Assembly: GCF_003576645.1 (NCBI RefSeq)
Contig: NC_044930.1
Location: 10,899,051 to 10,963,050 of the forward strand
Origin: Ipomoea triloba
Lineage: Eukaryota > Streptophyta > Magnoliopsida > Solanales > Convolvulaceae
Direction: 5' to 3'
DNA: 64,000 nucleotides
A program made the position numbers and the translations under genes. Within the stretch, counting starts at the first letter, position 1. The number at the start of each line of letters is the position of its first letter. The notes beneath the pieces are model-generated. The model worked only from the letters and a program-made list of their open reading frames with translations, made no database searches and was not told where the DNA came from. Below, one piece after another: positions 33,990 through 45,560 of the stretch.

Positions 33990-34480
33990 GGAATAGAAAA
34001 GATGGGTGATTTTCCATGATTCCTGGTTTATTATTTGCATTCCCAGTAATTCTTTCAAAATCAATGAGTATCTACTTGCTCATCATCATAAATATATGCT
34101 ATACTTTTTATCAATGTTTATTATTGTTGTATCAGATACACTAACAAACCCCTTTGTTGAATATTATGTGGGACAATTGACCTGTATAATGATCCAACTC
34201 TTGAGATTTCGTTAATAATGGATGAGTCCATTCTTCTCAACTAACCACACCCTAATAAAATAAAATAATTATAATATTTAAAATACATGTGAATAAAGTA
34301 GGAATTGTGTCTGACTTTATCCCGTAAGAAAGGATTAAAGTATAATAAAGTAGGAACTGAAATTTCATTATTTGGTAAACATAAATATAATTATTGAGTA
34401 TTTCAATTAGAGTATTTGATATATATGAAAATTGAAAGTGAATATAATAAGTAGTATAAATATCAAAATATCTGTATAAT
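33990..34480. other. Intergenic DNA upstream of HIPP, no gene seen
   Basis: AT-rich. 34330-34490 carries loose matches to the Tourist family text (aaagtaggaactgaaatttc, gaaaattgaaagtgaatata) and may be a decayed copy. Confidence 0.4.
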
Positions 34481-34499
34481 TGCAATTTGGAAAGATATA

Positions 34500-35235
34500 A
34501 AGATTATTACAATCTACAAATCTACAATCTATATGTAATATTTTACAATCTACAAATCTACAATGCACAAATCCAATTAAAATTTATATTTTACAATCTA
34601 CCTTCCACAATCTACAATCTATATTTTACAATCTATAAATTAATATTTAGAGTTAATTCCAGCAATGGTCCTCCGACTATGTTGATTTTTCAAAATTAGT
34701 CCCCGACTTATAATTTGGATAATTTAGATCCCTTGACTTTCAAATTCTTTCCAATGTTGGTCCTTTCGTCAAATTTTGGTTAAGTTGAGGTCAAATGAAA
34801 GGGTAAAATTGTCCGTTCACCTGTTTAGTGTATTGTTACTCGTATTTCTCCTGTCCTATACGCTGTATATATGAATATAATCTCAGTCAAAGTCTCAATC
34901 GAAGCCATATAATCAGTCAATGTCTCTTCGATTGATATTATATTCATATATATAGCGTATAAGACATAAGAAATATGAGTATACAAGTGAACGAACAATT
35001 TTACCCCTTCATTTGACCTCAATTTAACCAAAATTTGATGAAAGGACCAACGTTGGAAAGAATTTGAAAGTCAAGGGACCTAAATTGTCCAAATTAAAAG
35101 TCGAGGACTAATTTTGAAAAATCAACATAGTCGAAGGACCATTGCTGGAATTAACTCTTAATATTTATATTTTACAATCTATGAATTAAAGTTTATATTT
35201 TACAATCTACAATCTATATTTAACAATCTATAGGT
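34500..35235. repeat. ACAATCTA minisatellite split by a Mutator-type MITE
   Basis: Short units tacaatctac, tatattttacaatctac and variants occupy 34500-34640, and resume at 35165-35235 after the MITE at 34650-35157. The MITE evidently landed in a pre-existing AT-rich minisatellite. Confidence 0.65.
34650..35157. mobile_element. Mutator-type MITE, complete, 10-bp TSD
   Basis: A 508-bp element with ends gagttaattccagcaatggt and the matching complement. It is flanked by ttaatattta at 34640-34649 and 35158-35167. Nearly the whole element is a long inverted repeat, including the central atattcatatatatagcgta and its mirror. The vocabulary (ggtcc, gtcgagga, ccgactt) is shared with the MITE at 1024. 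Confidence 0.85.
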
Positions 35236-36599
35236 GTGCTGAATTATTGGGGAAGTGAGTGCAATGCTATAGAACACAGTGTGCACGTGTCGCTCAAAGC
35301 GCAATGCATACACCTGTTTGCGATTTTGCAGCACTGTTATACCAAAATGCATGATAGTAAGCACACAGTGTAGATAAGGTCGTATGGCTTCACAACCTTT
35401 GGCAGCATTACTATGGTTTCTATTATACACACATGGACAGATATGCACAATATTCAATATTATTCTACAACATTAGGGACTCTCAGTAAAATGCACACAC
35501 CAACTTGGGTGTTTGCACACATTTAGGGTATGCCGTATGCTTACTAAAAAAACGTACAACATGATTCCTGTATTTAATTTTTTTTTTTTTTTAGTTTTGA
35601 TTCCTACCATTTATAGAATCCCTTTTAATAAGGATAATATTATATTTCAATTATATTCCAATTCAAACAAAAAACTAAAATTACTATGTCACCCTTATGT
35701 ATTAAATATATTCTAATATAAATGGGTCTTTAAATTCAATCCTTATCATTAATTAAATTTAATTGGATGATTGAGATGGGATCTAATGATCTCATCTACT
35801 AGGGTGGTTTCATAGGATCCAACCCAATTTTAATTGGATGATTGAGATAGGATCTAATGATCTCATCTACAAGGGTGGTTTAATAGGATCCAACCCAACT
35901 GACTCTATTACATTGTAGTATCTGTTCTTATATACTTTCTCAACCTATTGAAGCACAAAAAGTCGATACTGCCTCCACTAAGGCTCGATCTCATGTCATC
36001 CCATATGTATGTATGTATGTATGTATGTATGGATCAAGTGCGAACAGCTTGACTTGTGTGGACGTATGGATGCACTATCAAGTCAGTATTAATCTACAGC
36101 AAAACATTTCGAAATGCACCATGCATTACTTTCATCCTGAGTAGCCCTATTTGTATGAGACACCTTTAAGCATGTACCATACTCAAACTAATCCCTGTTC
36201 GCATCAGGCCGACTAATTTAAGGGGCAAAGTGCTGGCCAGATTGGGTTTTCCATACAAGAGGGGGTTCGGATTTTCAACCTCTCTTAAGGGACGAGAGTG
36301 CACGACCACTCACGCCAATCAAGCTTGTTGCATCATGCAGTACTTGATTCTCATTGATTGTCAACTCTGATGCATTTGTAAATGTTTGACAATACATTTT
36401 AGGAATATTTGGTGATGCATATTATTTATGAAAATCAATGAAAGGGGGATGATGCACTGTCAAACAATTAACAATGCACCGTAAAACATTTTCAAATACA
36501 CTGGGTACTGCGTGATTGTTAACACTTGTACATTTAGAAATGCTTTACGGTGTATTTATACTGACTTGATAGTGCATTCGGACGTTCTCATGAAAAGAC
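35236..36599. other. Intergenic DNA with a 71-bp tandem duplication and a SINE fragment
   Basis: No gene seen. A 71-bp unit (aattggatgattgagatggg...) is present twice in tandem at 35761-35831 and 35832-35899. It runs into a minus-strand SINE fragment (35897-35998; tail actgactctattacattgta, decayed B-box gctcgatctc). (ATGT)n occurs at 36005-36030. Confidence 0.55.
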
Positions 36600-38040
36600 T
36601 TGTATGCACTAGTGTCTAAGTCTATACACACACACACACACACATACTAGCGGGGCACGCGTGATGCGCATCATGCAATGCCCAATAGAGATTGAAGACA
36701 ATAACTTGTATGAGAAAATAGTAGTAGACGATTTTCAAGTCGGGTAACATTTGCATTTCAAGTTCAACCGGCTCAGCTCCTCTCTTATTTTCTCATCTTC
36801 TAGGATCTTTCCTCTGGACAACCGACTTCACGTAGAGCTCTACGCTTTTTCGAAGGTCGGTGCAATGGTTGCCCAATCCTAGCAAGATAGCTTTCCTCGA
36901 TTTTTACCTCTAGGAGTGGCCTTTTGCCTTTTCTCCTTTTCTTCATACAACCCCTCTTGCCTTTTTCTACTTTGAATTAGCTAGGGATTGTTTTCTCTAA
37001 GCTCACTGAAACGCTCACCTTTTGCCCCATGCACTATCAATGTTTGTTCAATTCCAAGCTTCGCTTATCACTTATCTTTCTAAAATTAAGAGGTGCACAC
37101 TCCCACTTTGAGAGATCATTGACTAAGGTCCTCACAAAATAAGAGGTGAACATCATGCAAGCACACAAAATTTCACAAAACTTTCATTTTTTGGTCAAGG
37201 CGGAGGTACTTTCCACGGCTATTCAAAGAGAAAAACTTTTTGGCACATACTTAGCATTCCTCATAGATAATGCGAACAATTACGCACTTTCCAAGGATCG
37301 GTCACACCTTTACAACAAAACACATCATTAAGACAAGTAACTTAAAGCAATTTCCAAATTCACAGCACAACGTGCTCTTTCCACACTTTAGAACAAACAT
37401 CGTCCTCGATGTTGTCATGAAGATTGATGGAACAACAGCACATGACCAACAAGGTGAGCGCCTTTCCACACTTTAGAAGTGTTTCCAGGGCTCTGAGGTT
37501 ACGGGAAAGTAGCCTTAAGTGAACAACTTGTGGTGCACTCATCATGTGTGCAAAATGCTATGCAAGAGAGTTTATCAACTTTTCCACACTTTTAGAACAA
37601 GAAAATGAGGCATAGAAAAGCAATATAAGAAGGGATAGGAGGTATAGAACCTAGTAAGCATCCTCACTCTCCATGCTTCAGCTTTTAAACACATGTGCCT
37701 CCTTTACAAAGGTTTGCAATTCTTTCCTCGAACCCTTTGCACCTTCAAAAACCTGCATTTCAGAGCTACAAAACCTACTAACTAGGGGTATACAATCAAC
37801 CAACTTGGAGGGCTAAACTACAAGTTTCAAAAAGGTAAAAGTGAAAGCAATGAAAATCTCGGGTTGCCTCCCGAGTAGCGCTACGTTTAACGTCTTTAGC
37901 CCGACGAATTTTCTGCTTTTTTAGCAGTCATCATCCCATGGCTCCAAATTGCAGCAATGGACCACTCCTTGCATCTCTTCCGTTCCGAAGTATTTCTTAA
38001 CTTGATGATGATGATGATTATTATTATTATTATTACTACT
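36600..38040. mobile_element. Probable Ty3/gypsy retrotransposon untranslated-region remnant
   Basis: A 1.3-kb block of distinctive, less AT-rich, non-coding DNA. It contains ggttgcctcccgagtagcgc followed by tacgtttaacgtctttagc, a motif I recall as recurrent in non-coding parts of plant Ty3/gypsy elements (Athila/Tat-type). Repeated ctttccacactttagaa words occur at 37378, 37465 and 37580. No gag or pol domain remains. The assignment rests on memory of the motif and is not verified. The 61-68 codon frames inside have no recognisable domain. Confidence 0.4.
36647..36690 (-). other. Isolated Helitron-like 3' terminus
   Basis: On the minus strand the sequence ends catcacgcgtgccccgctag followed by T. 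A CTAG end, a short GC-rich palindrome just inside it (gatgcgcatc), and insertion between A and T are the Helitron 3' signature. No 5' end was found, so the element extent is unknown. Confidence 0.4.
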
Positions 38041-38047
38041 ACTACTA

Positions 38048-38090
38048 CTAGTATTTTCACCCATGCGATGCACGGAATGGATTTGTTATA
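38048..38090 (-). other. Isolated Helitron-like 3' terminus
   Basis: Minus strand reads ccgtgcatcgcatgggtgaa then aatactag followed by T. A GC-rich stem-loop about 10 bases before a CTAG end fits Helitrons. The element would extend to higher coordinates (AT-rich 38090-38400), but no partner end was found. Confidence 0.45.
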
Positions 38091-38396
38091 ATATATTAAG
38101 AATATTTGGATCGATATATAATTTATAAATTATAATATCAAATATTATATAGTGCAATTGAAGATATGTTTTGGATTGATTATGTTTTCTGATGTTATCC
38201 TTGTTTGAATTCCAGCAAATAATTGCTTAATTTATAGCTAATGTGTATATGTACGCATGCGGTGCTGGAACTTTAGAGATTTTATACATCATTGTTTAGG
38301 ATTTTTATAAATTGTGCAAATATGCTTGTTCTCTAGTAATTCAGTTACAGGAATCAATTGATATTCTAATTCTACCACAACTACCACCACCATCAC

Positions 38397-38397
<1 letters not shown>

Positions 38398-38426
<29 letters not shown>
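38398..38426. repeat. (TTA)n microsatellite
   Basis: About ten uninterrupted TTA/ATT units next to a Stowaway MITE. A shorter relative, mixed with ACT units, is at 38010-38050. Confidence 0.8.
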
Positions 38427-38427
<1 letters not shown>

Positions 38428-38454
38428 GAAAATTAACCAAATAGAAAAAATGTA

Positions 38455-38712
38455 CTACCTCCGTCCCATTTTGTTTGTCTGATTCGGTTAACGAGGCTTG
38501 ACTGGAGTTATTTTAAATTCAATTTTTCATAATATTAAATTTAGTATTAGTATATAAAATTTATATATTTAGAAACTACATTAAAAGTACTATTAAACAC
38601 AAAAAATCAAATTTAAAAATAATTAAAAATTACTAAAGAAAATAAGCAAGGAAGAAAAAGTTGGTTTGACCAATGAAGAGTAAACAGGACAGGTAAAATG
38701 GGACAGAGGAAG
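38455..38712. mobile_element. Stowaway MITE (Tc1/mariner type)
   Basis: A 258-bp element with ends ctacctccgtcccattttgt and the complement of cttcctctgtcccattttac, flanked by TA at 38453-38454 and 38713-38714. The CTCCGTCCC-type terminus plus TA target is the Stowaway signature. The interior is AT-rich and non-coding. Confidence 0.85.
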
Positions 38713-38714
38713 TA

Positions 38715-41305
38715 ATTTTTTAACTTTCAGTCAAATACAAAAAAAATAATTTTCTATCCTTCAGTCAAACACTAAAAAAATAAGATATATTTCAGAAAAT
38801 AAGCCATTTCCTAAAAATTATTTTCCAAATTTTCAGACGTACTCTAATAAATTCAAGAAATATAATCTTTTAAATTTTTTTCTTCCATATATTTTATTCC
38901 AATATTCAAAATAAACAAAGGGAAGGCTGGAAAATAAATAAATTTTATGATTATTGACATATTTAAATCAGATAGTAAATTAGTAAAAATAAATAAACAA
39001 ATATGACAATTAAAATAAAATCCGATAGTAAAATAAAATTACTGAATCAAACATGAAGGCGCGCCACCCACCCTAATATATATATGTGGGGAATTGGTTG
39101 TGAAGGACTGAATCACATGGGGGAAGGACAGTGTACAAAATAGAATTGAAGCAGCCATGTTACTACTTAATTAGTAGCCTCACCCACTCTGCATGATATG
39201 GATTGAATCCCATATAATTGATGCCTTCAATCTTGATGCTCACAACTTTAAATGGGTAATGACCCACGAAAACGACCATTCCTATATTACTGCCTCTGTT
39301 TTATTTATTTATTTATTTTTATTTATTTTTTTTAATTAATTGGACCATAGCTTTTAAAAAAATATTTTTAATATATTAATTAAGTGATACATTTTCATTT
39401 TTAATAATTAATAAATGCACATTAAATTGTTTCTATAATAAATGCGGAAGGTTTTTAAAAATAGTTTTGGATAATCAAATAATATATATTTTTTTGTATT
39501 TATGAAAAGTCACAATTTTTTGTAATGTAATTTAATTTAAAGAAGAGGGTGATAAAATTGAAATATGTATTTCATCCCAACTATGTATTCCCAGCCTCAT
39601 TATGTATTGCAGTTACTTTTTGATAGATTCCAAATTTCACATGGATATAGTCCGATATCAAATTGAATGATGTGTTTTTCAAGTCTAAACTATCTATATA
39701 AGAGCAAACTCACATGAGAACTTGTTTCAAGGAGAAAATTAAGAAACAATTTTAACTGTTAATCTAGACACATCTAATAATTTTAAAGCAATAGAAAAAA
39801 ATTAGTGACATTTTAGTAAATGCTTTAACTTTAAAGTGCAAATCGCAACACAACAAAGTGCACTTTGCAAAGTGTATGTTATAGTGTTACAAATACACTT
39901 TTACATGAATTTTAAAGTGTCAAATTCAATACCGCAGAGTGTACTTTCATATAATATCGGATGAACTCTGCAGCCTTGCAAAGTGCATTATATAGTGTTA
40001 CAAAATGTATTTTAAACTTTGAATTATTTACCAAAATGTTACAACATTTTTTCTCCTTATTCTAGAATTGTGACCATATAGAAGACTGAGATTGATTTTT
40101 ATTTTTATTTTTCTAGAAACACATTCTCATACACAGGTAATGGAACATATGGGAACAAGTACTTAGGGAAAAAATTAAGAATCAATCTCATCCTTATATA
40201 TGAAAAATCGAACGGATCATATAATTTTTATTTTTTTTAATGCGGTGACATTTTTGTAATTATCACCAACTTACTATGCAAACTTGAACGCTAAAATTCG
40301 CATATTTCAAAATTTTTAAGATTTGCACATTTAGTTGTTACAAAATGCAGAGTTAGTATTAAGAAATTACACATTTAGTATTAAAAAATTGAACTTCCAA
40401 AAATACGAAAATGCAATGCACTTAGGGTTTGGATTTTAGAGTTTATTACTAAGTTTTTTTTTTTAATTTTTTTTTGTTTAGGGTTCACTTTTTTACTACT
40501 TAGGGTCTACCATTTATGGTTTATATTTAAAATTTAGCTTTTTTTTTATTGATTTTTTAAAAATTTATCCAGTTTTACATATTTAGTTGTTACAGATTGC
40601 ACATTTAAGTATTCAAGTTTGTAAAGTAAAGTTAACGATAATTACAAAATGTCACCGTATTTTTTTAATTAGATTTGATTTGTCCAATTTTTATAAATGT
40701 AAGGCTGAAATTGATTCTTGATTACACACATATATGATTAGGTGTAGTAATAGGTTGCAGGTGAAAGATGGGGCTTAATCTCAACCCCTGATTTAGCCAA
40801 AATCAATAGCCTAAATTAAAGAAAACTTTAAAACAAAATGCAGTGTCATTATGGTAAATTTGGATAAGTTCAAAACTTAAGTTGCGTAGTTTTATAGCTT
40901 AGGGTGTGTCACTTTTATAGTTTAAGGTGCATCAGTTTAAACTTAGGTGCGTTGTTTTATAGCTTAAGGTGTGCTGTTTTATAACTTAAGGTGCATAGTT
41001 TTATATTTTAAGGTGCATTAGTTTGAAACAATTGATCATTTGCATGCATATTGGCATGATGCGTGTTTTTTTAAAATAATTTTTTTTTTATTTGAGCAGT
41101 TGATCTAGATTAGATCAACAGCTATAAACTTGTGTTTAAATGAAAGCACTTCCTTAGGTGAGAAAGTGCGAACAAGCACGAGTGCACATTATCTACTCCA
41201 AGGTGTCCACCATCATCCAGACATGCCTAAGAGTAGATTGTGTGCACTCATGCTTGTTCGCACGTTTTCACCTAACGAAGTGTTCTTATATGGTCCTATA
41301 TATAT
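38715..41305. repeat. AT-rich DNA with several GTGC/GGTGCG-type element remnants
   Basis: No gene seen. 39715-40060 has aaagtgcaaa and aaagtgtatgttatagtgtt subrepeats. 40160-40720 opens aagaatcaatctcatcc and closes with the complement-like ggctgaaattgattcttgat, with mirrored gcggtgacatttttgtaatt inside, so it is a fold-back element. 40740-41110 has repeated cttaaggtgcgt and gctgttttataacttaaggt words. 41150-41290 has short inverted text (gagtgcacattatctactcc and its mirror). All are non-coding relatives of the families at 21930-28975. Confidence 0.45.
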
Positions 41306-41306
41306 A

Positions 41307-44300
41307 CTAGTTTTTCACGCGTATTGCGTGAATGTGATAATGTCCAATGTTTAATTTTAAATAAGTACTTCAAAGTATATCAATGCAAGATTATATAGGA
41401 GATGTTCATGCATAAGTAATTGAATGTTGAATTTGTTTATTTAAATCGATAATTCAATGTATGGTATATATATATAATATATATGCAAGATAATATATGA
41501 GAGATTGATTATAATTGTCATTAAAATAAATGTTTGCAATTATGTAAAAACACTAGTCTAAATACTTAGTCGAAAAATGATAGTCTAAATAAATACTACT
41601 TTTGGTTTGAATTTTGATAGGTGCTAAAGATACCTATGTTAAAGGTCTAAATAAGGGGTGAAACTGTGTTATTCGATATCCTTTTGTGGTTAATCTATGG
41701 TGTTTTGTGCTCTAATGTGTTAATCTTTGCAAATCTCTAGTCTTGGTACACTTTAGGTTGTTTTGTAGGTTTTTGGACTCAAGGAGAAAGCATATGAGCT
41801 TGGCAAGGAAACAACCAAAGGAGGAAGCATGTTGGGAGCATCCACGTCCAAGTGCACGCGTGGATTGTGGCATGGTTTATTTCCAGAAACTTCCACGCCA
41901 CAACTCCACGACGTGGAAAGGAGATGGAATGCTTTTAAGTGAAAAGTCCACGTGCGATCCACGTAGGTGGACTTACTCGTGGAAACGTCTTTGGCGCGAA
42001 AGGTGATCAAAGTGCAATTGGATGAAGCTATTTAAGGGATTAGATTAGATATTTTAGCCGTTGTTAATCATTTTTTTAGACATTAGACAAGTAGTTGTAG
42101 ATCATATCTTTAGAACACTCGTAGATTGTAGAGAGAAGATTGTGAAGAAGATCATCTTGGAGACATTTGCTTGAATTTCAATTGCAAGTTCTTACGTAAA
42201 TCCTAATCTCTACTTTGATTTGCATTTCAATTTGATTTCAATTGCGTTCTTTATTTGTCCAATCTAGGTTAATTGTGATTTTCCTTTGCAAGTATGAGTA
42301 GCTAAATCCTTCTATAGGAATTGAATTGTAAGTGTGTCATGATGCTAAGTGTGGTTCCTCAATTCTAATTTGGAGTTTGTGTTGCCTTGATCGGATGATC
42401 TATTCTTGTTAATTGTTGGTGAATTGTATGGTTTTCTATGAGGGTGGCCATCTCATTGAATGATCTAAGGCATCAAACCTAAGTATGATATTGCTAAGAT
42501 TGTTGTAGTTCCAATCAACATTGATTTTCTATTCTAGACCTAAAAAGTGTGAGTAGGAGAGGTGACGTAGGCAAGGTGTTTGTTAAAACACCCCTAAGCT
42601 CTTTCGTTACCTAAAAGTACTCCAAATCTAGGGAGAGCCTAATAGACCTATTGGTGAACGGTGTTTGGCAAAACCACCCGTGAATAGCCAATCAAGCAAT
42701 GCAAATCTCCTAGACCTTAGACACACTATAATGCATCATTTCCACTAGAAATTCATTTCCTAGTTTCCTTTAATTGATTTTTAAACCTCATTCCCTTTAT
42801 TCTTTGAACTACAACATCTATTCTTTTATTCATTGATTGGTGTGTGACAATGGCGAATGAGGAACATGCTTTATATTCCATAAACTAAGAACTAACCAAT
42901 ACTTCCAATTTGTTTTCCCTAGAGACCGACACAACCCGGGGGTAACCCCAATCATCTTTGATTTATCCGCACACTGAAAGCGAATAAAATCAAATTTCTA
43001 TAAGTCTCTTTAGTTCTCTTTCAAGTAACATTGTCATTGTTTTCATCTTCAGTATTTGTTTTTTTTTTTAACTTATTAGTAATGTTTTATGTGCAATTTG
43101 GTTAGTGGTGGTAGTATAGAAGGCAATGTCATGCAATGAGGTTATAGTGTAGGAAGCTGTGGATTTGCCTCGTTGTGTTTGTGTATATGACTGAGATCTT
43201 TGCTGTACTATGAACTCTTGATCTTGCAAACGCCTGTTGATATTTGGCAGTGGTAGTTTTTCCTACATGTTTCATGTGTTGTGAGATGTGTGTCGTCCAT
43301 TCTCATGTGAAAGTATTGAACAAAATATTAATATTTATTATATTTGTAGAAGGTTAATGAGTAGTACCTTTTGTTCTAGTTTCATAATTTGTTTACTTGA
43401 TAGTAACAACAATGACTTTGCATGTAGTCCGAATACTGATACAACAATATGTCTAGTTTCATCAATAGTTTCCACATCCATTTTGCACATGTTCATTTTG
43501 ATGTTCATATTTTTGGAATTAGTATGAATGAGTGTAGTGCTTGATTTTATGTATGCAAGTGTGTGTGTGTGTTTTTGTTGAATTGTTATTAATTTTGGAG
43601 TATCCACTGCTACATTTTCACCATAATGCATGCAGTTAGTTAAATAGTTTGCCACTTTGTGCATAAGCAATTTTAATAGTGACTACATCCTATATACCAA
43701 TTATTTATTTTATTGTCAAGATTAATCCTAATTTTGCCTTTAATCTAAGTAGGTTGACTATAGAAAATGAAATGAATTGTAAAGTTATATTAGTTCTAAT
43801 ATATTTAAATGATGCACAACAAGTATTTTACATACAAGATTAATAAATGCTGCAATGGTAGCTATTTTTGAAATTTCTTCATTTTTTGGATTTGAAAGAT
43901 TGATTCTAGCAAAGTTGTAGTCTCAGCATCTTTTCAATAAGTCAAGTGTGTCACAATGTTCTATTGCCCTACATTGACACTTTTAATAATGAGTTTTAAA
44001 TATAGCTGCGTAGGATAATGATTACCATTTACATATTATTATCAGCATAACAACATATAAGTTCTTTAGGTATTCTACTCGAGGTACTTTTGGTTCAACC
44101 ATTATGGTTGAATGAATTCTTGTGGATATAGAAATTCATGGTTTATTTAAGGAATAAGATTAGATAAGGTAATAAAAATTTATACATATTAAATCATATT
44201 AATAAAGAAATACGATTTACCTTCAAAGTGAACAACTGTGATATAATTCAAAGATATTACGGGGTAGTTTCCCGCTTCAATTTATTAGATTATTTGAATG

Positions 44301-45385
44301 TCTTCTTTGTCAACAAATCATCACCAAGTAGTTAATATGATTGATTTTAAATTGTTTTTTTTTTAAATTTTTCCATGTTATTGATAGAATACTTGGTAAA
44401 TAAATATGTAACATTATTTTGTATTATAAGTTTGATATTTAATTACAAGATAGTGTAAAAAGAACATAATGGACAATTTAATGAATATCAGTTGATGAAT
44501 TTGAATATAAAGAATATTTGCATTAGAGAAAATAAAGACAATATAACTAATACAATTATTTTTCTTACTTAATTTATTGATAATGAATACTTTTTTTTTT
44601 AAATAAAGGCATTGTAGACACATAATTCTAAATTAAAGAAATGCATATGTATCATTTTTTGTCGTAACTACTAATTTATTTAATTCAATAAGAGTAAAAT
44701 AGAGTGATCCCGCTTCAATTTGTTGGGTTATTTGTGTACTCTCTTTGTCAACAAATCCCAGAATAGTTAATATAATTAGCTTGAAATTATTATTTTTTTT
44801 CATGGTATTAATAAAATACTTGGTAAATAAATATATAACATTATTTTGTATAATAACTTTGATATTTAATTACAAGATATTGTAAAAAGAAGATAATGGA
44901 CAATGTAATGAATATCAATTGATGAATTTGAATGTAAAGAATCTTTGCATTGGAGAAAATAAAGACAATATAACTAATGAAATTATTTGTCTTATTTAAT
45001 TTAATTTTTTGATAAAGAATAATTTTTTCAAATAAAGGTATTGTAGACACATAATTCTAAATTAAAGAAATAGATATGTATCATTTTGTGTTGTAGCTAC
45101 TAATTTATTTAATTTAATTAGAGTAAAAATAGAGTGAGGAACTTAATTATGCCAAATTTGATTGCGATGAGGTTCGAACCTAAGACCTTTCTTATACAAA
45201 TTAATGGGTAAGTTAAAAGTTAACGGAATATTAACGGAGAAGAGATTGTTTAACGGAAAACTTAACGGATAATCATATAATTAAAGATAAATTAGAAAAT
45301 CTCAAGGAAAAATATAAATCTAAACAATCTGAACCATGTATCCAATTGAGTTAATAATTTGACCGTCATTTTTTTTTTCTATCCA
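41307..45385 (-). mobile_element. Non-autonomous Helitron, copy C, 5' truncated and interrupted
   Basis: The 3' end on the minus strand is cacgcaatacgcgtg followed by aaaaactag and then T (plus-strand CTAG at 41307-41310). Blocks collinear with Helitron copy A, in reverse, run through 41310-41618 and 42993-45385. It lacks the TCTACTATAC start; homology stops near 45385 in a (TA)n tract. It holds two tandem 0.45-kb internal repeats (about 44270-44640 and 44700-45060), seen in the other copies too. A 1.37-kb foreign block sits at 41619-42992. No Rep/helicase is encoded. Confidence 0.7.
41619..42992. mobile_element. 1.37-kb insertion inside Helitron copy C, LTR-like
   Basis: This block is absent from the homologous part of Helitron copy A. 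It is flanked by similar words (gaattttgata and aaatttctata) that fit an imperfect target duplication. It contains a TATA-like tatttaag at 42030 followed by non-coding leader-like sequence, which suggests a solo LTR or part of one. Clean TG...CA ends were not found, so the class is uncertain. A frame at 41743-42006 (87 codons) has no recognisable domain. Confidence 0.4.
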
Positions 45386-45560
45386 TTATATATATATATG
45401 GTGAGGTTTTTATGAGAATCAACCTCCCCATGAGTTCATGAGAACCAATCTCATCCATTAAAAAAATAGATCGATTAATTGGGAATTAAAAATGTAAGTC
45501 TGTATATTAACCATTATGATGTGTACATATTAAGTATGTATATACTTTGAATTACTTATA
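45386..45560. repeat. Short repeat remnant between Helitrons
   Basis: Contains tgagaatcaacctccccatg and tgagaaccaatctcatcc, words shared with the fold-back element at 40160-40720. It is bounded on the left by (TA)n at about 45390. Non-coding. Confidence 0.4.

Noticed and set aside
41619..42992. Confident solo LTR call
   Set aside because: TG...CA ends and a 5-bp target duplication could not be found, so it is listed only as LTR-like.
45160..45220. SINE B-box (aggttcgaacct) inside Helitron copy C
   Set aside because: The same word is in copies A and B at the same position, so it is part of the Helitron; there is no SINE tail or separate target duplication.
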